64,000 nt of DNA from Diphasiastrum complanatum (Eukaryota; Streptophyta; Lycopodiopsida; Lycopodiales; Lycopodiaceae). The notes below the pieces were generated by a model. It ran no database searches and was not told the DNA's origin. It was given only the letters and a program-made list of their open reading frames with translations. The stretch spans positions 68,269,741-68,333,740 of the forward strand of contig CM055096.1 of the NCBI GenBank assembly GCA_029204225.1, given 5' to 3'. A program made the translations under genes and the position numbers. Shown piece after piece: positions 38,197 through 51,619 of this stretch. Position 1 is the first letter of the stretch, and each line of letters starts with the position of its first letter.

Positions 38197-38904
38197 TGTG
38201 AAAGTACTATACTTTAGGACCATAAATGGATCTACAAAATATCCACAAGAGTGATTGGATGCTTGCTTAACAATCTATCAAAAAACTAGAGACAAAAAAG
38301 TTGATCTAGATTGGTAATTTGACAAACAACAAGCAAGAACAACCAATAGCATTGATGAATCACCAAATCCGACTTCACACGTGTGTACTATAGGCTGTAG
38401 TACGGCCGGCAAGCTGAGAAACAAATAGAAATTGATTTGGTTTCATTTGGATCACAAAAACTCAATGTACATAGTGGAGTAGCTTCAGATTGCCAATGAG
38501 CTCAAAAAATAATCTATCTTCTCACTATGGGAGCTTGGAATACATAGCAAAAATGCCCTCCTTTGTGAAGTTAGGTGGATTTCTAGCATGTAATAAGAAA
38601 GTTAACTTGGCTCTCTTGCCCTAATTTTCAACCCTAGCCTAATTTCTAATTCCTAGAGTGATGCCTAGTAGGTGACTAGTTGGTCAAATTTTCACCTTAA
38701 ACTTAGGTGTTGGTCCTATAATCTAGGAATCACTACCAAAATGACATGACCAACCCTTTAGACTTGATCTAACCTATAGTAGGGTAGGTTTCCCATGTGG
38801 CTCCATGGCCTCACATGTGTGGGACCCACTTATGTACATCATTTTCATTATTCTACATGGTTTTTTATCAAGCTAGATTTGCCAATTTTTGGCAATTCTT
38901 CACA
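38197..38904 (-). repeat. copia LTR, family H (3' LTR)
   Basis: 708 bp, TGTGAAAG to TTCTTCACA on the + strand. A purine tract on the minus strand (38905-38917) marks it as a 3' LTR of the minus element to its right. CACACGTGTG lies at 38376-38385. No matching 5' LTR in the window. Confidence 0.7.
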
Positions 38905-38917
38905 CTCCTCCTCAAAT
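38905..38917 (-). other. polypurine tract
   Basis: ATTTGAGGAGGAG on the minus strand directly before TGTGAAGAATTGCC. Confidence 0.7.
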
Positions 38918-39115
38918 TTAGCTTGATCTATCTACAACTCTCTTGCTAGATGAATGAATTATTTTAGAAGTGTCTAAAAAATCCAGCTACAAACAAGGAA
39001 CTTTTGAGACTTCAATAGAGAATGATGTCTATGAAGGATCTTTCACCACCTCTTAAAGGATCCCTTACAAGATGTTCCACAAATGTGTCTATTTACATGT
39101 AGCACACTTCAACAA

Positions 39116-40013
39116 CTATACATCATTCCAAGCCATGGATTCCAAGGCATTTTGTGCACTTGAAGATACATCAATTAAACTATTAAGTGCATACATAATG
39201 TTTTCAAAGACAACTTGCCTTGGCTCCATCTTGATACTCAAGGTTCTTCTTGGAGTCCTCGGGTCTTGAGCTTGCTCCTCCACTTGACTTGACTCCAAAC
39301 CATCAATGAATTGAATAAGGTGTTGATCCAAAAGTCCTTCTTCAAGTTTACAAATCTTCTACTCTTGAAAGATCACATTTCCACCATTGACGAATTCTTT
39401 GGTGGAAAACAAGTAGATTCTACAATCTCTACTTGAAGAGTAAAACACTACCATTATTCCTATCATTGAAATAGGATAATCTTTGGTCCTTACATTGGAA
39501 TGATCATGCTCAAAGCATGTGGACCCAAACGGTTTCCAATACAAATGATGTTTCATCTTTTATGACACTATTCAATTTCATTTGTATTGCTTTATCAACA
39601 ACAAATGGATATTTGAAAGTATCTAATTTCATTGTCTTATCATAAAGAGTACTAAACATTACAGATCTTAAAGATAAGCAACAAGTCACTCCATGTCTAC
39701 TAATACTATCCAAGAAGTATTCAAAGATAGTAGACTCTCCAATGCTCACCATCCTTGCAAGATGCACACTTGAATGGAAAATTTGCATGCAATTTGATGA
39801 CACAGCCTTTGTCATTGATGACCTCCTTGGAACTCTCATGCTTTGAGGCTGATCCTCAAGATCTTCCTTCTTTTGATGCTCCTCCTCAATGCAAGCAAGA
39901 TCACACTTTTCCAAGATCTCATCTTGAGTGATCTCTTCCTTTGCCAAGCTCACACTCTCAAAAGCAGCACTAGCTTCCAACTTAAACAATCTTCCATGTT
40001 TAAATCCCTTCAC
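39116..40013 (-). pseudogene. copia pre-integrase and integrase C-terminal remnants
   Basis: 40013-39900 reads HGRLFKLEASAAFESVSLAKEE, the pre-integrase start. 39556-39359 matches the integrase tail (PFGSTCFEHDHSNVRTKD, GIMVVFYSSSRDCR, NGGNVIFQE). 39331-39116 is the linker up to the entry of RT (YALNSLIDVSSSAQNALE). The integrase catalytic core is largely deleted and RT-RNase H is missing down to the polypurine tract, so the copy is a large deletion derivative. Confidence 0.65.
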
Positions 40014-41135
40014 AATGCAAACATCATTCTTAAAATTGGAACAAGTATCATGCTCAAAGTAGACATGAGGATTCTAGATACAAAGAGATGGCACCAACAC
40101 CATCTATCCTACACTCTTCATCACTTGTAGTAAAGACAAACTTTTTAGCATCATTGAATGAGTGTAAGGTTAGAAAAAAAGTCCTTTTCACAAGACATGT
40201 GGGAGCTAGCCCCACTATCAATCCACCAAGTGTCTCTTGAATTGCTATTGCTTGTTGCTGATGATGTAGATGCCATCAAGAATACATCTACTTCATCCTC
40301 CTCCTCCTTATGTGCAAGGTTTCCTTGTTTGTCCTCCTCCTCTTGTGCTGTTAGCCTCTTGTAGCATTTGGATGCATAATTCCCCTTCTTTCCACAAAAG
40401 AAGCACTTTTGCTTTGACTTGTCCTTTGAGCTTGATGCATCATCCTCTTCTTTGGCCTCCTTTGAATGCTTCTTCTTTTATTGGTCTTCTTTTTGCCCTT
40501 TAATGAGAAATTGGCTTTCTCATTCCATCCTGCAAGGACAATGAACTCATTCTTGCCTTGCATGCTACACTCTTCAGCCACTAATACACTGTGAAAATTT
40601 TTTATAGTTGGCAAAGTGTCTTGGATGGCAAAACTTTGGACCAAATTCGCAAAGTCATCTCCTAGACCATTAAGGACAATTCGTACAAGCTCTCCATCAT
40701 GAATCTTCTCTCCAATGGAATCCAACTCCCTATTTAGAGACTTGATTCTAAGCACATAATCTTGTGCACTCTCCTCACTTCTTCTCATGCTTTGCAAAAT
40801 CTAATTTCTAAGCATGAGGAATCTAGAATTGTTGCTAGATTCATAGATTGATTTTAAAGACTCCCAAGCCTCTTTAGCACTAGTACATGCTGATACTTCT
40901 CTCAAAAGATCATTGCTTACATTCATCTTCACACAATGAAGTGCTAGTCTAGATCTCTTCTTGTATTTTGATCAACTCTTGCGCACCTAGAGGTTCATCT
41001 TCATCATCAATCAAGAACTCATAAAGGTCTTGGAGCACCGTTAGTGACTCCATCCTAATCTTCCAAATAGAATAATTTGTAGAATTCAATCACTCCCTAG
41101 ATTTTAGAAGGTATGCTCCAATACATCCCATCTTA
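40014..41135 (-). pseudogene. copia gag-protease
   Basis: Gag runs from about 41135 (N-terminal part with several stops, NSTNYSIWKIRMES) through RNLMLRN-stop-ILQSM and the open frame 40351-40797 (SLNRELDSIGEKIHDGELVRIVLNGL). The zinc knuckle CFFCGKKGNYASKC lies in a shifted frame near 40365-40405. The protease motif WWIDSGASSHMS is near 40200-40235. Close to the + fragment at 31885-33173. Confidence 0.85.
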
Positions 41136-41960
41136 CTAGTGATTTCTACAAATAGATTTGATTGACTTTGAAACTCACAAATGTCTCACACTTGTAGTGT
41201 TTCACTCAAATTAGATTTCTAATCCAACAAATGGACTTATAATCTCAGTTCTAGCACTCCCTCACAAATTTGGAATGATGATAAGATGATGTGAAATCTA
41301 CTTACAATCAAATCTTGTCTATTGACTACTCTTGAGAAAATCAATGAACACAAAGTAGATTGAACTTCTTGACCCTCCCTAAGTTCTATTCCAGAATTTT
41401 CCCACTAGAAACTTACTTGAAATGCACAAAGATTTAAGTAACAAGATCCCCTTGATCTTGACTAAAGAACTTTTTGGAAGGATCCTACAAAACAATGCTC
41501 AAGAAAATTGGTTTTGATTTGGACCTAGAAGCTCACAAAGGTTTCACTTTGTCTTGATTACCTCAAATTTGACTTCTAGCCCTCTATTTGGACTTCTTGT
41601 CACAATTCTTACTCTCCCTCACAAAGAAGAAATGAAAATTAGATGAGATCCTATCAAAGACTTATCAAATCCTACCCATTTTTACTCTTTTTGGACTAAA
41701 ACATGACTAAATCTCACTCACACCCTCTTGATGGTTTTACAAGACCTGTATATCACTTTAAGAGGACCTATTCTCATAACTAAATTCCATGACACTAATT
41801 CAAATCTAATCAATGGCACTTGATCTTGGTAGCTTTTTCTAGGATTAGCACCAAAAAACACCATCACGATGCAATAGAATCCAAATTTATGGATCTAGCT
41901 AACATTGACCATTAAATGTAGGGTCAGAGGTGACCACAAATGTGGAAAGTACAAATTTTG
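41136..41960 (-). repeat. probable copia leader
   Basis: Non-coding sequence upstream of the minus gag, in the position of the long leaders of this group. No primer site or 5' LTR follows, so the element is truncated on the right. Confidence 0.4.
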
Positions 41961-43776
41961 GTCCCTACCAAGATTGGGATCAAATCCCCTCACCAAAGTA
42001 TAGTTTGTATCTCTTTGCTTCTCTTTTCTTTTAATAATAAATTACTTAATAAACTAATTTATTTTTTATGGTGGAATTGACCTCCAAGTAAGTGGTTTAT
42101 CATAATTCATTGGAAATCTTCTATACCTTTTTTTTGAGTGTCCCTTTTTCTTCTAGTTTATTTTTTGGATATTCTCAAAGTTCAAGTCTCTTCTGATCAT
42201 GGAAACCATTCTCTTAAGAGATCTATCCTCGCAAATAACTCCTAACTCTCGTCTTGGTTGCTCCGTAGGGTCTTTTCCTTTGGAAGAACACTATATATCA
42301 TATAATCTTTGAGTCTGAAAATTTCACAATTTGTTTTTTTAAACTATCAAATTTATTCATGCATGATTTAGCAATTTTTCGAAAATTTTGATATGTAATA
42401 TATTTGTGATATTTTTTTTATTACATCTACTTTTTACACTAACTAGAGTTCATTAACTGGGATTAACCACCTTTGACAGTTTTTTATCATCTTATTTTTA
42501 CTTTGGGGTCCTTTTTTGTATAGTGTACCTTTTGTCAATGACTCCATAATATATTAGTCTCATTAACAAATGATACACTATCTAAGGATATTGATAATCT
42601 CTATGTTGATACATCAATCTCAAAGTCCAATATGCTAATTTATTAAAAACGTTTAAAAAGTGCAATGGATCTTGAAATGGTTTCTTTTATCTTTTTGGAA
42701 GCAAACAATTGATTGAAATTATTTTCTTATTGTAACATGATTGAAAGTAGCTAAAATAGTAATGCTATCCATCCCATCATGAAAATGTGTATGCAATTTA
42801 CATGTTAAATGTTTAGATTCTCTTTTAAAGTTTAAAATAAAACACATGTTAATAGAATTCTGCATAGAAATATATGTGTCCACACATTTGTGTATTGGTG
42901 TGATCTAGTCATATTTGAAAGTGATCGGCCTACAATATGGAATAAACAAAGTCTCTTCTATACATGCAAACTGTAGGCTAAATAGTAGCTATTAAAAAAT
43001 TGTCATTCACCAACTCAATTAGTTTGATTTCTAAGTACTATAGTAATATTTTCTTCAAACAATGGAATGAATCATTGCATTTACTTCTACATATCATGAA
43101 ATATATGACCAAATTATTCATGTGTATTGCAGGTACTAAATATTGGAATTCGCGTTTGTGTATATGTTATTTTTAAGTATAAGTGTGGATTTTTATGTTC
43201 TTCTTTTTGTATCAATATCTTATTTTATATTTGTATGTAAATAACAAGGTTAATTTATTAGCCTATAAGTTTTTGTCAATGTATGACAACATTGACTCTC
43301 AAGCAAGCTTGAAAAAGTTTGATATTCCATAGGCCAATAACGCAATTAAATTTTATAAAAGGCTTAAAACCTAGCTAAGTAAAGGCTCAGTCCAACTTTA
43401 GTGGCATTGTGAGACATGAACTTGTGGTTGAAGTTATCAAAATAATACATCTGGCATTAAATAGTTTGGGTTGCTAGTAGGTTAACATCTAGCTTCCTGA
43501 TAAAGGGAACTTGCTATACCTCTCATTCTTTGGCCTTTCGTACAAGTTTCTTCTTCTGAAAGAAAAAACCTTTTTGATTGTATACTTTGCTTACGGTTTA
43601 TCTTGCTAAAAAATATCTCTAGATTCTATAGAAAATATCAACCAAGGTTGAGCTTGATTAAAAAAATCCCAACAAATTAATTAATTATTACACTTTTTTG
43701 GGTTAACGTGCCAAATGATTGATTCTAAGGTCAATGGAAAGTGCAATCTTGAGGGGAAGGCTAAGGTTGATCAGCT
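41961..43776. other. AT-rich region, no gene recognised
   Basis: No long frames, no recognisable repeats or RNA genes. Confidence 0.5.
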
Positions 43777-44130
43777 TTGGCGTCAATAATGAATAAGACT
43801 CAACTAGAGTTCGATGGTCCCATGATACAACAAACCCCCAAACCAACACTAAATATGGGTATAACAATACTTAACACGCCGTATCCAGAGAATCCAAGCC
43901 CAAAAAGGCCTCCAATCCAGCAAGAGCCAATGCTTCAAGAGTCAAGACCTTGCGCTCAAGTGGTGCTATTGATTGTTGAAGAAAGTCTTCAAATGCAGGC
44001 TTATCATGAACACTTGGATAGACTAAGTAGTCAATCAAACATGCCATATCTGTGGTACCAATTGAGTGAACCTTTGACAATGCCCATTTGTCGATGAACA
44101 AGGTTATCAAGAAGGCCACCAGATCCCTAT
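43777..44130. other. unrecognised open frames on both strands
   Basis: A + frame (43777-44097, Pro/Gln-rich) and an overlapping minus frame (43871-44119) are open in a stretch of higher GC than its surroundings. Neither resembles a family I know, and which, if either, was coding cannot be told. Confidence 0.25.
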
Positions 44131-44306
44131 GGGATTATTGAAAATTCGGCAAGTATATATTATTGCTGATCACCATCATCCAATAAAGACTCATGGTTTA
44201 TGTAAGTGATATTCTATCCACGCTTTTCATGATGCATTCATCTTCAGCAATAAATGTGTCAACAGTCTTCTTCCACAGAAAACGGAGGCAGGTGCCATGG
44301 GACCGG

Positions 44307-44946
44307 TGTGAAAAAATCAACTAGTTTCATTGTTTGATCTTGGCAATTTTGAGGCCAAATTGAGATATCAATTTAGAAATAGATTTATATTTGTCAATAA
44401 ATACCTAAATAGTATTTTTACTATTTTTGACAAATATATAAATGGATGAGGTCAAGTTTGGACCCATTCTAATTGGCTAATTTTCATACATTGCATCTCG
44501 AATTTCTAGGTTTTTGATGAAGTATCTAGAAATTTCCAATTTAGGTCAAGTTTAGGAAAAGTGGACAAATGACCTTTGATGAGATATAAATAGTAGTAGC
44601 GGCATGGAGCACATATTATTGCATTCTCTTTTAATGTAAAGAATTCATCTCTTTTGATTCTATGCCCATCTCATGTGTATTTCTCTTGATATTTTCTGTG
44701 TAGAATGTTAATTTTATTATTGATCTTGCTTCCACACGTGTGAAGGACAGTAGGATTCTGTTGTTGTATGGATATGGACAGGAACTTATTGTATTAAAGT
44801 GTTTCTAATCAAATATTTATGCATTTCTAGATTCTAGCATGCATAAAGTAGTGATTTCTATCTTCTAGCTATTTCAAGATGTGCATCCAAATTTGGCTAA
44901 GATCTTGTTGATCCATTAAGTATGTTTTGGATTTGATTTTTTCACA
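44307..44946 (+). repeat. copia LTR, family I (5' LTR; related to A)
   Basis: 640 bp, TGTGAAAAAA to TTTTTTCACA, followed by a primer site. TATAAATA lies at 44585-44592 and CACACGTGTG at 44733-44742. The start (AATCAACTAGTTT) resembles LTR A at 48221 read in reverse. Confidence 0.85.
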
Positions 44947-44958
44947 TGGTATCATAGC
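44947..44958 (+). other. primer-binding site, one mismatch
   Basis: TGGTATCATAGC next to LTR I. A 600-bp untranslated leader follows. Confidence 0.8.
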
Positions 44959-45552
44959 AGGTTGCAAGCCATAGTTGGTGATTTTTCAAATCTAGAGGTT
45001 GATTTGAGGGCGCCATAAATTCTACGTGGATTTGGAGGTGTTTCTAGCTCAAATCTTGTAGTTTCAAGTATAGAGATTGGATCTTTTTATCTTAAAATAA
45101 TTTTAGGTAAAAAACACTTGTATTAGGCCAATTTTTTAAACCACTTATTGTATTGTGGAGACAAAAATTGCTTATGGTTGTGGATGCTAGATTCTATTAG
45201 ATGATATACCAAGATTCTAGCTTTTGCATATAGATTTTGCTTGATTCAATATTTTTCATTTTTGGAAGAATCCTAATTTTGATGGGATCTCTTGATTTAT
45301 GTTGTTGGACTTTTTCAAGAGTGTGTTTCAATCTTAGGTGTTGGAAAAAGTTCATCATATTGTGTTTAGATCTATTGTGATCAAGAAATCAACATTCTAT
45401 GTGCTAGGATTTGCTAGAAAAGAGAAAAAGGAGAGGCTAGATTATTTCCATATCTTTGTGATTTCTTCTTGAGTTTCATTTGTTGATTTTCAAGGGAGTG
45501 CTAAGTGCATTGGAATAGGTTCAAAGAGAAGATCAATCATTGCAACGTGGCA

Positions 45553-45957
45553 ACTTCAAGTGGCTTCAGGTTGGAAGGTAATAATAGGCTTACCTCATCA
45601 AATTATTCAACTTGGAAGGTGAGGATGGACTCTTTGCTAGAGATGAATGATTTGATGGATATTGTTGTAGGTGTGGAGGAGAGACCTTTTCACCTCAAGA
45701 GCAATTGAGGTATGACAGGAGGGCAAAGAAAGATCTACATGTGATCAAGATGAATGTGACAAATGAACTTCTCAAAGAAGTTGGTAAGTGCACTACATGT
45801 AGTGAAGCTTGGGAAACCTTGAAGAAGGTTTATGAGTCCAAGTCTACATCTAGGGTCCTAACCATGAGGAAAATTTTTCAAAGTCTTCAAAAGAAGGATG
45901 AAGGTGCTCATGCTTTTGTTTTGAGAGTTAAAGCTTTGAGCGATGAACTAGCACATC
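45553..45957 (+). pseudogene. copia gag, N-terminal half
   Basis: ATSSGFRLEGNNRLTSSNYSTWKVRMDSLLEMNDLMDI runs to 45705, where a frameshift moves to RYDRRAKKDLHVIKMNVTNELLKEVG and RVLTMRKIFQSLQKKDEG..FVLRVKALSDELA. Gag similarity ends at about 45957 and continues as protease sequence of the same family on the opposite strand. Confidence 0.85.
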
Positions 45958-46860
45958 CTTCAAATGCTTTGTCATCTCCATATGCCAACAAATAAGTGAA
46001 GTACTCTTTGTGAAAAGTCATGTGTGACCTTACACCACTATTAATCCACCATGGATCTAGATCTCCATCATTAGCAAGCATACATGAAGACATCACAAAT
46101 GCATCATCATTTGAGTTTTGAGCATCCAAACCATCTTCGTGATGAGTAAGATTGACCTATATTTCTTTTTTCCATTTGAAGAAGCCTCTCCTTGATCTTG
46201 CCCTTTAGACCACTTGCTTTTGCTTTTTCCCTTGAATTTGCCCTTTGATGAACATAGCCTCCTCTCCAACTTGAGTTGTTGATGTAGATCCACCTCTTGC
46301 TTGAAGCCTATATTCTTCATTGATCAAGATCTCTTGAAGATCCATCAAACTTGGAAAAGTTCTTTGAATGGAAAGACTTGGTACAATATTAGCATGATCA
46401 TCCAACAAACCATTAAGAATAACTTGAATAAGCTCTCCTTCCTTAATGCTCTCATCAATGCAAGCTAACTCATCATTCAAAGCCTTCACTCTCAAAACAT
46501 AATTATTTGGACTTTTTTCATTCTTTTGCACACATGGAAAGATTTGTCTTCTTAGAGTCAACACTCTAGAAGTAGACTTGGATTCATAAAGCTTCTTTAA
46601 TGAATCCTTACCAACTTCCTTGAGAAGCTCATTGGTAACATTCATCTTTATCATGTGTAGAGCTCTTTTAGCTCTCTTGTCATACCTCATTCATTCTTGT
46701 TGTGTTGTTGGCCTCTCCTCCAAACCTACAAAAATATCCAAAAAAAACATCATTCATCTCAAGAAGTAATTCCATCCTCACTTTCTACAATGAATAGTTT
46801 CTTGAGGTAAGCCTATCATTGCCTTCCAACATATATCCACTTGATGTAGCCATGTTGCAA
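45958..46860 (-). pseudogene. copia gag-protease, inverted copy
   Basis: Starts near 46860 with MATSSGYMLEGNDRLTSRNY, the same gag start as the + copy, then continues 46690-46205 through NVTNELLKEVG, STSRVLTLRRQIF, LIQVILNGLLDDHAN and a basic linker. The zinc-knuckle region is deleted or shifted. The protease appears at 45958-46129 as WWINSGVRSHMT, where the catalytic Asp of DSGA is changed to Asn. Stops and frameshifts throughout. Confidence 0.85.
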
Positions 46861-47442
46861 TGACTTAATCATTCTCTTTCAACTTGTTCCAATGCAGAAA
46901 GGACTCTTTTGAAATATAACAAATTTCTCGAAAAATAAATCACAAAGATATGGAACATCTCAATTCTTTTCTAATGCTTATATATAGCAAATCAACACAT
47001 AGAATGTAGAAATCTTAATCAACCTATGATCTATCCTCAATCTAATGACTCTTGCCTTTTCCTAAGATTGAAACACACTCTAATGAAGTTTAGTAACCTC
47101 AAAAAATAGAGATCCAATCAAAATTAGGGTTTTGACAAAATCACAAAAAAAATCAATATTTTAAATTCTACATGCAATTGCTACAAACTTGATATAGAAT
47201 CTTGTAGCCTCAAGTGAGATCTTTCTAATGCATCAAAAATCGGCTATCTCTAATAGGTATGGTGTGAAATCAAAATTCCTCAAGTTCATTGACCTAAAAT
47301 GAGTTTTAATCTACAAAAGATTCAATCTACATATGCAAGAAACTCGATTTTTGAGTAGAAGTCAATCTAGTATGCTCTAGCTTTGATATCTTCTCCAAAT
47401 CCTTGATAGATGTGCTTTATCCTTTCAAAACCTACAACACAA
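46861..47442 (-). repeat. copia leader, inverted copy
   Basis: Homologous to the + leader at about 45330-45550 (TGTGTTTCAATCTTAGG, ATTCTATGTG, CATATCTTTGTGATTT). Toward the primer site it matches leader A. Confidence 0.75.
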
Positions 47443-47454
47443 GCTCTAATACCA
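47443..47454 (-). other. primer-binding site, one mismatch
   Basis: GCTCTAATACCA on the + strand beside the LTR. Confidence 0.8.
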
Positions 47455-48221
<767 letters not shown>

Positions 48222-49097
48222 GCAATCCTATTTTTCGTGCAAGGAGCATGCATATTAAAATGGCTTATCATTTTGTGGGAAAACAAATCCTGCTCTAGAT
48301 GCAGACATGACAGACATACCATCGACACATGTTGGTTAAATCCAAATATCCAATGTGTGCATTCTCACAAAAAGGGTCATGTAGCAGTAGACTACTATCA
48401 GAACCCAAGAAACAAGAAGACACTAAGCAGGAAGGAGCCCTCCAATAGCTCATCTTATGTAGAGGAGCCAGAATTCTCAAGGATAGCCGACGAGAGAGCA
48501 AACATTAATCCATCTGCCTACTTATGCATAGATGTGTGTGCTACACAAACCGACATTCAAGAAGTTGTTCTTGACTTAGGTGCCACATCACATTTTGTGA
48601 CAACAAGACACATGATAGCCGACTTTCGGCAAACAGATTCATCTAGATACATCATACTGGGAGATGGATTGCAATATCAAGTGAATGGAATCGACGCATT
48701 ATGGTTGTACACCAACGACAAAGACAAAAGACTTGATGATGTCCTATACATATCTACCTTATAGAAGGATCTTCTATCTATAGCAAGGATAGCAGATGTT
48801 GGGATGCATGTGACATTCACAGATGAAACATGCAACGTGAGTGATGCCAGCACCAGCACTCTCATCACACAACGCAGACGCAAGGGCAACCTATGTCATC
48901 TGAAGGTACATCGCCTTGCGATAGAGCAAGTTCATCAAACCCATGAGTCAATGGACTTCCTATGGCATAAAAGGCTATGTCACATGAACCCAATGGCACT
49001 ATACAAAGCAAGTCAGAATGGCACATTCACAGGAGTAAGCATTAAAGATGCAAACTTGACAACTTGTGATGCATGCAACAAAGGCAAGACGTCATGA
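48222..49097 (+). pseudogene. Tnt1-like gag end, protease and pre-integrase
   Basis: A zinc knuckle CSRCRHDRHTIDTC is followed by a second Cys/His cluster. The protease has LDLGATSHFVT instead of the usual DSGA. A stop interrupts at 48763. GDGLQYQVNGIDALWL and the shifted KDLLSIARIADVGMHVTF follow. The pre-integrase domain is FLWHKRLCHMNPMALYKASQNG..TCDACNKGK. The 5' LTR and most of gag are missing; LTR A variant lies directly upstream. Confidence 0.82.
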
Positions 49098-49712
49098 ACA
49101 CCTTTCACCAAGGATTCGTTCAGAGCAACAGAGCTCCTAGAACTAATACACTCAAACATCTGTGGACCTTTCAATGTGCTCTCTGTGGAAGGCTCACGAT
49201 ACTATATCACCTTCATTGATGACTTTAGCAAGTTTGCCGCCATACATTTTTTTATTCACAACAAGTCCGAAGCTCTTGATAAGTTTATAGAATATGTAAA
49301 TTGGGCTGAAAAATGGACTAAAAGAATGCAGATTCAAACTGACAGAGGTGGAGAATACATCTCCAACCACTTTGCTAATTTCTATAGTAGGCATGGTATC
49401 CTTTATAGGAAGACTATAGCCTATACACCACAACACAATGGTGTAGCAAAAAGAAGGAATAGAACTCTTATGGAAGCAGCAAGGTGCATGATGGCCTATT
49501 CAAAGGCATCAAGATCATTATGGGCTGAAGCAGTATCTATGACCACTTACCTGGACAAGCAAATCAGGCATTCCTCACATCATGCCAATGAGGTATGGTG
49601 GGGCAGTAAGCCCAATCTAGCCCATGTATGTCTCTTCGGTTGTATAGCATATGCATACATTTCTGAAAAAAATCGCAAGAAACTGGACGAAAAGGTCGAG
49701 CACCACCACTGA
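49098..49712 (+). pseudogene. Tnt1-like integrase, catalytic residues altered
   Basis: ELIHSNICGPFN has Asn in place of the first catalytic Asp, and GVAKRRNRTLME has Lys in place of the catalytic Glu. The second Asp (QTDRGGEY) remains. YYITFIDDFSKF, LWAEAVSMTTY and VCLFGCIAYAYI give the normal order. Both substitutions are G-to-A on the coding strand. The frame ends at 49712 and part of the linker is deleted. Confidence 0.88.
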
Positions 49713-50574
49713 GAAGATTCAGCAGAGAGAGAAGACAACCTGTCAGGTATACATCAGACAGTTCAGCCTCAACTCAAGAAGAGTTCTACGGAATCGGGAG
49801 TGAACTCCAAACGTATGAAGAGGCTATCAACTGCCCAGAGAAAGATTAAGGCCATGGAAGACGAAATGGCCTCCATGAAACAAAATGAAGTGTGGGACCT
49901 TGAGCTCTTACCAACAGACAGTAAAACTGTCAAATGCAAATGGGTCTACAAATACAAATATGGATGGGATGGCAATGTATCGAAATACAAATCCAAACTA
50001 GTTGCCAAGGGCTTCTCACAAAAGTACAGTGTGGACTACACTGACACCTTTACTCTGGTAGTCAAACATACTTTGCTACGCATATTGTTTGCATATGCAA
50101 CAGCCTACAGTCTCAAGATCCATATCGTAGATGAGAAGGCAACATTTCTGCATAGAGATTTGAAGAAAGAAATCTACATGGACCAACCACCAGGATTTAC
50201 CTACAAGACATTCCCTAGCTATGCCTGCAAGATGCGCAAGAGCATCTACGGACTAAAGCAGTCTACTAGACAATGGTATAAGAAGAAGGATCACACACTT
50301 AGATCCTTGGGCTTGCAACGTTTAAGAGCTGGTTACAATGTTTATGTGAAGATAATAGATGGTGAAATCATTATCATTGGAGTCTACGTCGATGATACAT
50401 GGATTCTGTCAAGAAAAGACACTATCATTGCACAAGCAAAGGAGGATATCTCAAAACACTTTGAGATATCAGATCTAGGTGAAGCAAGATGCTAACTAGG
50501 TTTACAGATTGAAAGAAACTTGAAGGTGAGAAATTATTTCTACATCAGTCAAGGTACATCCACAAGGATGTTGT
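49713..50574 (+). pseudogene. Tnt1-like reverse transcriptase
   Basis: AMEDEMASMKQNEVWDLELLP, VKCKWVYKYKYGWDG, YKSKLVAKGFSQ, IYGLKQSTRQWYKK and the catalytic YVDD at about 50389-50400 are in order. A TAG after GEARC (50493-50495) breaks the frame, which continues LGLQIERN to about 50574. The thumb and RNase H appear only at 57620, after about 7 kb of other sequence. Confidence 0.9.
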
Positions 50575-50796
50575 TGCCTTAGCCACTTGATGAAGTGATT
50601 TTTTCCTTATCAACCAAGATTTGTAGACTTGATTTGGTTGTTTTGTATTTGAAACACATGTTACTGAATGGCCTTCTAATCATGTCACGTGGATGATCTA
50701 CTTCAGCCATCACCGAGACTCAAGAGATAGTCTGATCTTTGAATGGTTGAGTTTTAGCAATGTTTAAGAGAAAGTCATTGAGAGAACTGCTGATAT
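50575..50796. other. no gene recognised
   Basis: Sequence between the RT fragment and the LTR element at 50797. It ends in GATAT, overlapping the ATAT duplication. Confidence 0.4.
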
Positions 50797-51119
50797 TGCT
50801 GGAAATAATATTGGGTAATGCCACTTTGTTGGCTATTAATGGACATACTTGTAATGTACTCATTAATGTAAATGTGGTGAAGGCCCAATGTGCCTCTAAA
50901 TGGAGTAGGTTATTTTAGGGCCCTTCTAATGTGAATGGTGCTAATGCTAAGAGGTTATTTGTGAGGAGGCATAACCTCCTCAGCCTCCTCTCTCTCACGT
51001 AGAGTTCATTCTCTCTTTCATTGTATGGTGCAAGCTTATTGAATACAAGCATATTGTTCTCTCTCCATCTCTCTTGTGTAATATGGCTTGAATCTCTGCT
51101 GCATGCTCTGATTTAAACA
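50797..51119 (+). repeat. 5' LTR of the ispD-carrying element
   Basis: TGCTGGAAAT to TTTAAACA. CT-rich DNA lies in the middle. The first dinucleotide pair is TG...CA. Confidence 0.92.
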
Positions 51120-51131
51120 TGGTATCAGAGC
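51120..51131 (+). other. primer-binding site (tRNA-iMet type)
   Basis: TGGTATCAGAGC directly after the 5' LTR. Confidence 0.95.
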
Positions 51132-51349
51132 AGGGAATGGCTAACCCCTGAAAATCTGGACATGCAGTTTGGTTTTTAGGAGATTTTGATAGCATCTTGT
51201 TTGCTAGAAATTTTCAGAATGTAGGAGTTTTATGTTCTATAAATAAACAGAGATACATTCTCTGATTTTTGTTTCCGTTATGTAGAAATAGAAGTGTTTT
51301 GGCTTTTGAGCAAAATGAATAAAGAGAGAGTAAATGATTGATTGCTTGT

Positions 51350-51619
51350 TATTCTAGTGTGAAGAGAGCACAAAATTTCAGCAAGAAAGAAAGACAGGAT
51401 TTTGTACTCAGTGGGCTCCAAAAAATTAGCAACGATGCAAGATTGGCATGTATACATGATTCTGCTAGACCTCTTATTTTATCCAAAGATGTTCAGAAGG
51501 TATTGAAGGATGTTTGGATTCATGGAGCGGCAGTACTTGGAGTCCCTGTGAAGGCTACAATCAAAGAGACTGGAGATAATCATTTCTTAACACAAATTGA
51601 TAGGACCATGCAAGATTGA
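51350..51619 (+). pseudogene. ispD: 2-C-methyl-D-erythritol 4-phosphate cytidylyltransferase fragment
   Basis: About 85 residues of IspD, the plastid enzyme that makes CDP-methylerythritol in the MEP isoprenoid pathway. Diagnostic stretches are [24 protein letters not shown] and [15 protein letters not shown], in the order and spacing of plant IspD. DRTMQ, just before the stop at 51617-51619, corresponds to the DRK.LWEMQ segment. The nucleotide-binding N-terminus and the C-terminus are absent. TTGTTATTCTAG just upstream resembles a plant splice acceptor, so a genomic rather than cDNA source is possible. It cannot be a functional enzyme. Confidence 0.85.

Noticed and set aside
43777-44119. Overlapping genes on both strands
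   Set aside because: No known domain on either strand and no supporting signals; listed only as unrecognised.
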